Origin: Bacillus sp. FJAT-44742
GTDB taxonomy: Bacteria > Bacillota > Bacilli > Bacillales > Marinococcaceae
NCBI RefSeq assembly: GCF_002797315.1
Contig: NZ_KZ454936.1
Span: 1,363,133 to 1,427,132, forward strand
Direction: 5' to 3'
DNA length: 64,000 nucleotides
Shown here: in pieces, positions 54,878-62,802 of the stretch
Layout: the number at the start of each line of letters is the position of its first letter
Numbering within the stretch: position 1 is the first letter of the stretch
The notes under the pieces: model-generated
Databases searched by the model: none
Told to the model about the DNA's origin: nothing
The model's input: the letters and a program-made list of their open reading frames with translations, nothing else
Translations under genes and position numbers: made by a program

Positions 54878-56242
54878 CTATGTTGGTGATTGAACATGCA
54901 AATCCTTTAATCCGTACATTGATGGTTCTTTTGTATAACTGCTAAAACCTGCTAAAGAACTAGCGAATAAGAAGGGGTTTTTAATAATTTGCCCGTATAA
55001 ATCAGGGTCGTTCAGATAGGAAAAACTCCGATACCCATATCTTTTATTCATTTCCAGTATCCATACATTATGGTGGTGGTCAATTATACAATCTACAGCT
55101 ATATCACCAAAGCATCCATATTGATCTATTAGATTGCAGGCCCTTTTACATATTGCTTCAACTTTTTTCTCAAGAGTTCTACTTTCATTTTTGCTTAATT
55201 GAAAAATTTCTTTCATGGCATTTTGGCCCGGGAGGATGTAATCTAGGTTCTGTAGGTTGGTTGTTATCCTTCCCGGGACAGCAAACCTGGCAGCTGTACC
55301 TGTACATTTCCATTGTTGTGTTTCATCCTTTTGCATGTACACTCTAAAGTCCACATTTCTTGATTTATGCTTAACATGCATATCCTGTTGAAGGAGGTAA
55401 CGGTTGTCACTCTCTATCAAATGAGTAAGCAGTTCTTGACCATACAAAGTATCGGTTCTCGTGATGTCGTTTTTATTATTAGTAATAATAAAATGGGAAG
55501 CTTCTTGCCTAATCGTAAGAATGCCTTTTCCGCTTGAGCCTTTCTTTGGCTTTAAATAAACAGACTTATACCGATGCGCATACTTAAGGATGTCTGCACA
55601 AGAGTTTACTTCCATTGTAAAAGGGAGATGGTTTCTAATAAATCTGTCAGATGAAAGCCATTGCCACATTTTCCACTTGCTGAAAAACTTAGAGTTAAAT
55701 ACCTTTCCATCTGTTTCCTTATATAAAATATCATTTAGTTCGGGTGAAATAATTTCCCTATTAAAGACAACGCCTGGATAGGAAAACGTGGCTTTTTTCC
55801 AAGTTGACTTTCTTTTTTCTCCTTTTTGAAAATAATAACCCTCAATAGTCTTTTTTTCTGTGTTAATCCAGGAACTTGTACTAAGCATAATCAGGCCATT
55901 TAATGGCACATACCTTTCAATACGTTCCTTTAATTCCTTCAGTTTGTGGATCAATCGACTAGATATTAAATATAAAATGACAGGTCCTACACTAAGGCTG
56001 TTATGTGAGTACTGTACTTCATAAAACAATTCATCAGGAATAAAAATCTCATGTCTCAGGGCAGCAGATAAGCCTATCGTGTTTTCTGGAAGGGTTTCTG
56101 TTATTTGAACTTTTAATTCTCTTTTCCATGATCCAAACTTAAACAATATTGTATTTGAGGAAGGCATATCAAGCATTTTCAGAAGTTTCGTTGAGATAAA
56201 AATGTAATTAGAAAAATTGGATGGGATCCATTTAATAAACAA
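54878..56242 (-). CDS. YheC/YheD-like ATP-grasp ligase E
   Basis: 454 residues from TTG 56242, which has AAGGAGGA seven bases upstream and aligns with the start of gene A (FIKW and IRVKW); the earlier ATG would add 30 residues. Domain order as in A: FKFGSWKRELKV, HNSLSVGPVILYL, FSYPGVVFNR, FFSKWKMWQWL, then VYLKPKKGSSGKGILTIR, NVDFRVYMQKDE, DIAVDCII and ILEMNKRYGYRSF. Paralogue of A on the opposite strand, so the array grew by duplication and inversion. Confidence 0.88.
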   Translation of the reverse strand: MFIKWIPSNFSNYIFISTKLLKMLDMPSSNTILFKFGSWKRELKVQITETLPENTIGLSAALRHEIFIPDELFYEVQYSHNSLSVGPVILYLISSRLIHKLKELKERIERYVPLNGLIMLSTSSWINTEKKTIEGYYFQKGEKRKSTWKKATFSYPGVVFNREIISPELNDILYKETDGKVFNSKFFSKWKMWQWLSSDRFIRNHLPFTMEVNSCADILKYAHRYKSVYLKPKKGSSGKGILTIRQEASHFIITNNKNDITRTDTLYGQELLTHLIESDNRYLLQQDMHVKHKSRNVDFRVYMQKDETQQWKCTGTAARFAVPGRITTNLQNLDYILPGQNAMKEIFQLSKNESRTLEKKVEAICKRACNLIDQYGCFGDIAVDCIIDHHHNVWILEMNKRYGYRSFSYLNDPDLYGQIIKNPFLFASSLAGFSSYTKEPSMYGLKDLHVQSPT

Positions 56243-56458
56243 TTGAACTTCCTCCTTAAGAATTTTGCTATTACGTAAAGTCAAACTATGAAAGAAGCAT
56301 TTTTTACCACTGAGGATGAGGGGTATACTCATTGATATGTACCTTTAGGAATATATATGGCTTATATGAATGTTCTGTACAACTTTATATAATGCTCAAA
56401 AAATTGATTGATTCCCATTTCACGATTTAAATTCGATAAACAAGTCTTTGATATTAAA
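56243..56458. other. Intergenic region behind ATP-grasp gene F
   Basis: About 215 bases between the start of E and a large hairpin. It must hold the promoter of E; no consensus is clear. Confidence 0.35.
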
Positions 56459-56520
56459 AAGAGTAGCACATAAGTTAATCTTTTCTTACCCTAGAAGATT
56501 AACTTATGTGCTACTCTTAT
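56454..56520 (-). terminator. Long perfect hairpin after ATP-grasp gene F
   Basis: A 24-base perfect stem (left arm 56459-56482, right arm 56495-56518, 12-base loop) with TTTTTAATATC on the minus strand. It ends gene F; the stem is unusually long for an ordinary terminator. Confidence 0.8.
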
Positions 56521-56606
56521 TTGGTACAGGGGGGTACTTACATTGTTAAAATATACTCTAATAGTTATAGAAAACAAAGTATTATATTGAAACCATTACC
56601 TTGTAT

Positions 56607-57776
56607 TTACATTATTCCTCGATTTTTCATTTCTTGTTCAATTCTATTAATCTCCTTTTTAGAACAACCAGCTATAATTCCCCACATGTAAATTGGATTG
56701 TCAATAGTGTTGCTGTCATTATATATACATAACGGCAAAAGATTTTTTTTATTTATAAAGGTTTGCACTGTAGAATGAAAATCTTCAGTCCTCAACAAAG
56801 ATTTCCATTTACGCGTTTTTATAGTGTTTACTTTCCAATTTTTCATAATACTTTCTCGGTAAAGCAACGCTGCCGCCGATCCATTTTCACGAAAATTTAA
56901 ATCTATTACAAAGATTTCATCATCCTCTGTTATAACCGTGTCAATACCGATTAACCCCCAATATCCAAGAGATACTGCTTTTTCTACAATCCTTTTACAA
57001 AGATTTATGGCTTCAGCAGGTGGTTCGTCTCTTTTTTCTATCCAATTACCTACGTATTTTCCATTATTATCAATGATTTGCTCTGCAGAGCCAAGGTAAA
57101 CTAAATTCCCTTTATATGTTTGGGCAAATTGGATGCAAAAATTTTTTTTTATAGATAAAAATCGCTCGACTATAACAAACTTGCTGGATTTAAACATTTT
57201 TTTTGCTTTAATAAATTGATCCTTATTTTTACACATCATCACTTCAAGACCACCACCACCTGGTTCATCTGTTGCAGCTTTAATAACAAAAGGATAACTT
57301 ATGTCAAACTTTTCTTTTTCTAACTCATCTATAGTTACCACAAAACGTTCTGGTACATAGTGTGTCGGTACAATTTCTTCAAGATGTTTTTTGTTATTCA
57401 AATAGCATAAAAGCGAAGATTTTATCCAATATTTCTTTTTATCATATTCACTTGGAAGGTGATCAAAATTAAATACCATATCTTGCTTTTTTTTTTGTAA
57501 ATTTTGTAGTAAATGATTATAGCTTCTTTGATCTTTATAAACGTAAAGGTTTTCAGCGACTTGCAAACCGGCATGCGAAAGTGTGGAAAGTGCCAAAGAA
57601 TTTACTAAGTGTTTATGAATAATTAATGGAGTTTTCCCAGCTAATGTCAATAAACGGCCCGTGGATAAATTTTGTGAATCTTCATCGGGAAGCCATTGGC
57701 TGTTGTAGTAAGAACCCTTTCCATTAAATACATACTTCGGCCCAAAAATATCATATAGAGTATAAACGGGTTTCAT
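56607..57776 (-). CDS. ATP-grasp ligase F, not YheC/D type
   Basis: 389 residues. The N-terminal pre-ATP-grasp domain (1-150; TLYDIFGPKYVFNGKGSYYN, HKHLVNSLALSTLSHAGLQV) is unlike the YheC/D proteins. The ATP-grasp part has YPFVIKAATDEPGGGGLEVM, FVIVERFLSIKKNFCIQF, GIDTVITEDDEIFVIDLNFRE, more like carboxylate-amine ligases of the CarB/PurK/peptide-ligase class. A C-terminal extension of about 60 residues follows (NTIDNPIYMWGIIAGCS). ATG after AAGGGAG. Substrate unknown; AT-rich relative to its neighbours. Confidence 0.8.
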   Translation of the reverse strand: MKPVYTLYDIFGPKYVFNGKGSYYNSQWLPDEDSQNLSTGRLLTLAGKTPLIIHKHLVNSLALSTLSHAGLQVAENLYVYKDQRSYNHLLQNLQKKKQDMVFNFDHLPSEYDKKKYWIKSSLLCYLNNKKHLEEIVPTHYVPERFVVTIDELEKEKFDISYPFVIKAATDEPGGGGLEVMMCKNKDQFIKAKKMFKSSKFVIVERFLSIKKNFCIQFAQTYKGNLVYLGSAEQIIDNNGKYVGNWIEKRDEPPAEAINLCKRIVEKAVSLGYWGLIGIDTVITEDDEIFVIDLNFRENGSAAALLYRESIMKNWKVNTIKTRKWKSLLRTEDFHSTVQTFINKKNLLPLCIYNDSNTIDNPIYMWGIIAGCSKKEINRIEQEMKNRGIM

Positions 57777-57937
57777 TGTAAACTCCCTTCTAATGTTTAC
57801 AACAAATTATTCATTACTCTATTTAAATGCATCATCCTTTGCCTTTTTTTAGAAAAATAGTTATAAATACAGCCATTAATTTAGCAAATTCATATACCAA
57901 TATAGAAACTCTTTGGGAAAGGAGTGAGAATGAAACC

Positions 57938-58693
57938 GTGAGGAGAAGAAACAGAAAAAATAAAATGTATAAACATCATATCTTAATAAAGGATAAACAC
58001 CTTGCAGCACATTTACCAGAGACTTATAAGTACACTAGGTGGACTTTTTGGAAAATGCTGAACAAACATCAAGACGTCGTTATTAAACCAATAATAGGCT
58101 CATTTGGTAAAAATGTTATTAGGATTTCCTTAATAAAAAGCGGTGTTTACAAGGTACATGAAGATGCAAATAGTAAAATAATTAAAGGGAGAAAAAAACT
58201 CGAACTTTTTTTGAAAGAGAAAACAGGAAAGACCCCTTTTCTTGTCCAATACTGCATCCAACTTGCAACGGTAAATGACATGTCACTTGATTTCCGATAT
58301 ATCGTGCAACGAAGAGGAACTGAAACTGATTGGGAAATTACAGGAAAACATGGGAAAGTGGCTAAATCAGGATTTTTCATTACAAATTTAAATAAAGGGG
58401 CCAGTGTAGTTGCTGTAGAAGAAGCTCTTAAACTTTGTCACAATGACAACGTAGATATAAACCAGGTTATGAATAAGCTAGAATGGTTAAGTTTAAACTG
58501 TGCCAAATGCTTGACTTCTTATTTTCCAAGGCACACAATTTGGGGACTTGACCTGGCCGTTGACCGAAATGGAAAAGTTTGGATCATAGAAGTGAATGCT
58601 AATCCAAAAGTAGAAGGGTTTAGTTTTTTAAATGATTTAAGTATGTACCAAACGATTAAGAAATATCAAGCCTACAACAAAAACTATAGGTAG
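57938..58693 (+). CDS. Minimal YheC/YheD-like ATP-grasp ligase G
   Basis: 251 residues from GTG 57938 (AAAGGAGTGAG upstream); this start gives the same arginine/lysine-rich beginning as gene C. Motifs: LAAHLPETYKY, VVIKPIIGSFGKNVIRIS, LDFRYIVQRRGTE, GLDLAVDRNGKVWIIEVNAN. Paralogue of gene C. It is divergent from F with 160 bases between them. Confidence 0.85.
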   Translation: MRRRNRKNKMYKHHILIKDKHLAAHLPETYKYTRWTFWKMLNKHQDVVIKPIIGSFGKNVIRISLIKSGVYKVHEDANSKIIKGRKKLELFLKEKTGKTPFLVQYCIQLATVNDMSLDFRYIVQRRGTETDWEITGKHGKVAKSGFFITNLNKGASVVAVEEALKLCHNDNVDINQVMNKLEWLSLNCAKCLTSYFPRHTIWGLDLAVDRNGKVWIIEVNANPKVEGFSFLNDLSMYQTIKKYQAYNKNYR

Positions 58694-58809
58694 GTAGGGT
58701 GTATTTTATGTTTCATTAATCATTAAGTATGCTTTATACAAAAGAAACGGATCAATAGCTACACTTTGTCTGGGAATTCTGATCCTTTTTCCTTTTTTAA
58801 ATACTAGTG

Positions 58810-59502
58810 AAAGGTTCTGGCCGAATGAACATGAAGTACACTGCCAACTTTTTGTCTAGAAAGTCTTCCAACAGAAAAAGAAGAAAGGAGTTAACACACC
58901 CAAGAAATAAAAAGATAGAAATCGACTTCGAAGAAGTAAAGAAAAAATTAGGAACCCCCTGTTTATTAAACTAGCAAATTAAGGCTCTTCTGTTGGTGTC
59001 ACTAAAGTAAAAACAACGAAGGAATTTTATCAAGGGATTAAGAATGCTTTCACTATGATCATAAGATTATTGTGAAAGAATAAATAGTAGGAAGGGAAAT
59101 AGAATGTGCAGTCTTAGGAAACGACTCTCCAGTAGCATCTGTTTTTCTTCTCTACGAAGCAAAGTATTTGAATAAAGATGTCACACAATTAATTGTTCCT
59201 CCAATTCTTGATAAAAACGTAATTATGAAAATCAAAGAAGAATCAATAAAAGCTTAAAAATACTCCAATGTGAAGGAACGGCGAGAGCGGATTTTTTTAC
59301 TAGTTCTCAAGAATTAGTCATTAATGAAATCAACACTATCCCTGGTTTCATGAAATTGAGTATGGACCTAAAACTATGGGAAATGAGTAAGGTACTAATA
59401 TCACAGCTTATTCATGCGTTAATTCAATTAGCTAATGAAAGGCTTGAGAAGCGATCAAATGTTAAAAAGGCAGTAGTTAATACTTGGTCATACGAGATTT
59501 AA
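58810..59502 (+). pseudogene. D-alanine-D-alanine ligase (Ddl) remnant
   Basis: A broken Ddl-type ATP-grasp gene. An N-terminal shred FWPNEHEVHC at about 58815-58850 resembles the FGGxSxEHEVS motif, then a gap in the sequence, then KKLGTPC, GSSVGVTKVKTTKEFYQGIK, IVGREIECAVLGNDSP, and at the end ARADFFTSSQ, VINEINTIPGF and LWEMSKVLISQLIHALIQL, all in changing frames with several stops (for example near 58975, 59090 and 59257). It is clearly no longer functional. Confidence 0.85.
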
Positions 59503-59664
59503 GCACTATGATTGTGAGATGAAATGTATTTTGAAGGAAGTGGACTCATATAATAAACCAAAAGCACATCAAAGAAAATTTTTCTCTTGTGTAACGACTC
59601 TCCATATAGTTATTCTCCGTAGGCATGTGCCTGCTTTTTTATTTATCAACGTGTCAAGCTACAT

Positions 59665-59704
59665 GTTACTTACTCACCTTTTCCACATTTTTTAATATGC
59701 TATG
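59665..59704 (+). promoter_or_regulatory. Upstream motif of ATP-grasp gene H, shared with B
   Basis: GTTACTTAC (59665-59673) and TTAATATGCTATG (59692-59704), both also upstream of gene B in the same order. Confidence 0.5.
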
Positions 59705-59738
59705 TATGAGCATGCTACAGAAGAAAGGGTGACGCACC

Positions 59739-61478
59739 TTGACTGAAGAGAAAACAACAAAGGGGCTTTTGGGGGTTTTAGTCTCTAATAAGGCTTGGAA
59801 AGGCCTGGCTGATAATTCACCACATTACCGGTTGAAATTACTGGCAGAAGCAAACACAGAAGAAAAGCTGGATTTGTTCTTTTTCTCCATAAACACAGTG
59901 AATCTTAGAAAAAAAGAAATCAAGGGATGTTATTTTGATTTCAAGGACAATGCGTGGAAAACAGGTAAATTTCCTTATCCAGACCTTTTATTTCGGCGTG
60001 GTGGGGCTTCAAAAAACTTTCAAAAACAGTATCTTACTTTTATTAAGCAATGTGAAAATATGAAAACCTTACTGATCAATCCCTCGTCTTTAGGAAATTG
60101 GGAAGTCTACAATTATTTTAGCAGTGTAAAACCATTAGAAAAATATCTGTTGGAAACAATGCTGTATACCGATCCTGAAGATTTATTTTACATGATAAAA
60201 AAGCATCAAACCATCTATTTGAAGGGCGTCATCGGAAGAAAAGGGAAAAATGTATTAAGAGTAGAACATCTTCCCAGCAATGAATTTCAATGCACCCATT
60301 ATAATTACAGAAAACGAAAAGTTTATAGTCAGGTGTATGAAAACGTAAATGACTTACTTCATTTTATCCAGGAATTTTATAAAGACCAAAAGTTCATGAT
60401 TCAAGAAGGAATAGATTTATTAGAAATAGATAATAGACGGGTTGACTTGCGGGCAGAATTACAGAGGAAGACTACTGGCGAGGTACAGGTCACCGGAGTA
60501 AGTGCACGAATGAGCCAGGAAAATTCACCGATTACCACCCATGCGAATGCCATGCCTCTAAATGAATTGTTCACCAAACTGAAGCTTACTAAAAAAGAAA
60601 GAGTAAAAGTGCGTAAAAGTATCAAACACTTCTTGCTTAAGACCTATAAAGAGACTGAGTATAAATATGGGGAATTTGTAGAAATTGGGATTGACTTCGC
60701 TTTAACCAAGGATATGCAAATACGTTTTATTGAATGTAATTCACAAAGTGCCAAAGTCTCTTTATTAAAGGCGTATGGAGAGAAGAAGCTCCAAGATGCG
60801 ATGGAAAATATCATTTTATTTGCACAGTATCGGTATGAATTATACCAACAAAAAGAGCAGGAAACATCAGCTGAAAAAGAAACCGTAAAGACTAAAACAG
60901 ATGTCGTGCCTACTAGTGATCTAGAAAGTGGAACAGTTCAACAATCAGGTGAAAACAATGGTGTGGTTCCAGCTGCAGGTCAACAAGAAAATACTGAAAA
61001 AGTATATAAAAACGCCAAACAAGATGAAGTACAAAAAATAGAAGATGTGAGAGTAATAGAGGAGATATCTGAGAAAGAAACATTTAGTCAATCCCCTGAT
61101 ATTGATTTTAAAGAGCTGTTTGATAATCATAGGCGTATACTTGAAGAAACTAGTATCATTAACGAAAACGGATACTCTAGGGATTCCTCCATAATAAAGG
61201 AAGAAGATTTAGGTTCACTCGAAGAGATTCACAACGAGATCCCAGCATCAACGTATTCGAGAAGGAGTAACTTCAGACAAAAGCAGAACAGAGAAGAGAG
61301 AGTGGAAACGAAACGTAAACAACAGCAAAAAGAGCTTTATGGTGAACCATTTGCCCGTGCGTTAACAGAAGATTTTGGTATGATGAACATGTACACCAGA
61401 AAGTTAAGCCCTGGTCATTCAGAGGTCGGCGAGGTAGAAAAAACGAAAAGAAAACGTGTAAACCAGAAATTGAGGTAA
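59739..61478 (+). CDS. YheC/YheD-like ATP-grasp ligase H with long tail
   Basis: 579 residues from TTG 59739 (GAAAGGGTGA upstream). Residues 1-385 are a close copy of gene B: GVLVSNKAWKGLADNSPHYR, YPDLLFRRGG, IYLKGVIGRKGKNVLRVE, RRVDLRAELQRKT, IGIDFALTKD and FIECNSQSAKVS. The last about 190 residues are disordered: an acidic, glutamine-rich stretch, then helical segments (IDFKELFDNHRRILEET) and a basic end (TKRKRVNQKLR). The tail may attach the enzyme to a partner or to an anionic polymer. Confidence 0.87.
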   Translation: MTEEKTTKGLLGVLVSNKAWKGLADNSPHYRLKLLAEANTEEKLDLFFFSINTVNLRKKEIKGCYFDFKDNAWKTGKFPYPDLLFRRGGASKNFQKQYLTFIKQCENMKTLLINPSSLGNWEVYNYFSSVKPLEKYLLETMLYTDPEDLFYMIKKHQTIYLKGVIGRKGKNVLRVEHLPSNEFQCTHYNYRKRKVYSQVYENVNDLLHFIQEFYKDQKFMIQEGIDLLEIDNRRVDLRAELQRKTTGEVQVTGVSARMSQENSPITTHANAMPLNELFTKLKLTKKERVKVRKSIKHFLLKTYKETEYKYGEFVEIGIDFALTKDMQIRFIECNSQSAKVSLLKAYGEKKLQDAMENIILFAQYRYELYQQKEQETSAEKETVKTKTDVVPTSDLESGTVQQSGENNGVVPAAGQQENTEKVYKNAKQDEVQKIEDVRVIEEISEKETFSQSPDIDFKELFDNHRRILEETSIINENGYSRDSSIIKEEDLGSLEEIHNEIPASTYSRRSNFRQKQNREERVETKRKQQQKELYGEPFARALTEDFGMMNMYTRKLSPGHSEVGEVEKTKRKRVNQKLR

Positions 61479-61502
61479 TATATATTTATAACGAATGTTT
61501 CA

Positions 61503-61543
61503 GTATAAGAACAATCTTTCTCCAAGGAGGTTCTTATACTGAA
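61503..61543 (+). terminator. Terminator after ATP-grasp gene H
   Basis: AGTATAAGAAC/GTTCTTATACT, 11-base stem, followed by a weak T stretch. Confidence 0.7.
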
Positions 61544-61980
61544 TTTCTTTAATCAATATTTTAGAGAGAGTTACCACCGTTTAAAAATTACTTTTTACTT
61601 AGCAAAGTTTTCATCAAATCAACCTAGTGATGTAAGAAATTAACATATTATCTATTTAAGCTTCTATGAAGCTTTGTAATAATTTTTATTATCTCAAGCC
61701 TACTTATTTTTTGTAAGGATAACATTGTCTTATCGATTATGTGTTCTAAATTGTTTTGTATTATTAACTAAGGTTCCGACAACTTAGGTGTTGAGCCAAA
61801 AAGATAGGTTGATCCACATATGATCATCCCCTTCGTAACCAGTTTATATAAAGTATGGGATATGCGATATGTGATACAGCAGCACGGCTTATGTCATTCT
61901 AAAAACATCATCTTTCTTTCACCTTTTTCCCCCTACTCCCATTAACTAAAAATGACAAAGATAAAAAAGGAGTTAATGGA
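61544..61980. other. AT-rich intergenic region
   Basis: About 440 bases before the acylphosphatase gene without recognised coding sequence. AAAAAGGAG before the next start is the only clear signal. Confidence 0.4.
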
Positions 61981-62253
61981 ATGAAAAAATGTAGAGTACT
62001 TGTTTATGGCATAGTACAAGGGGTAGGTTTTCGCAGGTACACTAGGAAGAATGCCGTTAAATACCGAATAAAAGGGTGGGTACGGAATAACACAAATGGT
62101 ACGGTTGAAATTATCGCTCAAGGTACACCAAGCAGAATGGGACTGTTTATAGGGACAATACTAAATGGCCCGAAAAGAGCAAAAGTAGACAGCATACAAG
62201 TTTCACCTTTAACTGAACTTACAAAATTTAGAAATTTCGAGATCCGCAGATAA
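61981..62253 (+). CDS. acyP: Acylphosphatase
   Basis: 90 residues, normal length. The active-site loop VYGIVQGVGFRRYTRKNA holds the phosphate-binding arginine, and GWVRNNTNGTVEII the catalytic asparagine. Acylphosphatases hydrolyse acyl-phosphates such as carbamoyl- or aminoacyl-phosphate. Its position amid ATP-grasp ligases, which work through acyl-phosphate intermediates, may be meaningful. Good AAAAAGGAG site. Confidence 0.93.
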   Translation: MKKCRVLVYGIVQGVGFRRYTRKNAVKYRIKGWVRNNTNGTVEIIAQGTPSRMGLFIGTILNGPKRAKVDSIQVSPLTELTKFRNFEIRR

Positions 62254-62439
62254 ACTTGGAGAAACAATATTATTCAAGAACATTTATTTGCTTTTACCCT
62301 GGACGTTGCTTTCATTTCGTTAAATGCAGCGTCTTTTTTGCGCAAACTATTTTGAAGTTTCCTATGAAATTAGTCACAAGTACAAGACCTCACTATGCAA
62401 TTATAAAACAAATGTAATTAACAAATGAACGAAGAAAGG

Positions 62440-62681
62440 TATTTCGTTAGAAAAAATGAGGAAACAAAAAGTTGTAAGAAATATAAAAAGATTGTAATAT
62501 GCTCGTTTTGGTGAAATGGGCATAGATATTGGAATAGATCAAGGGGGTAATCTTTGGATCATAGAGTGCAACGCGGAACCGGGAAAAAATTCGATGTGGG
62601 TACTAAGTAAAAAAAACAATTGATAGAGCCTTTCTCAATCCGCTTCAATATGCAAAGCTCCTTGCTGAAAGGAAAGATTAA
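62440..62681 (+). pseudogene. C-terminal remnant of a YheC/D-like ATP-grasp gene
   Basis: FGEMGIDIGIDQGGNLWIIE followed by CNAEPGKN is the metal-binding end of a YheC/YheD-type protein; after a frameshift the typical end FLNPLQYAKLLAERKD follows to the stop at 62681. Nothing upstream of about 62440 can be assigned. It shows that at least one more family member was here. Confidence 0.8.
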
Positions 62682-62802
62682 TGAAAGCAGGTGGTGTTGA
62701 AAGGCAATACAATAACCTTAAAAGACACTGGGCGTTTATTTATTGATAAAATGGAAAGTTAATCTCTATATGGCTGAATTACACGCACAAAAAGAGCAGG
62801 TA

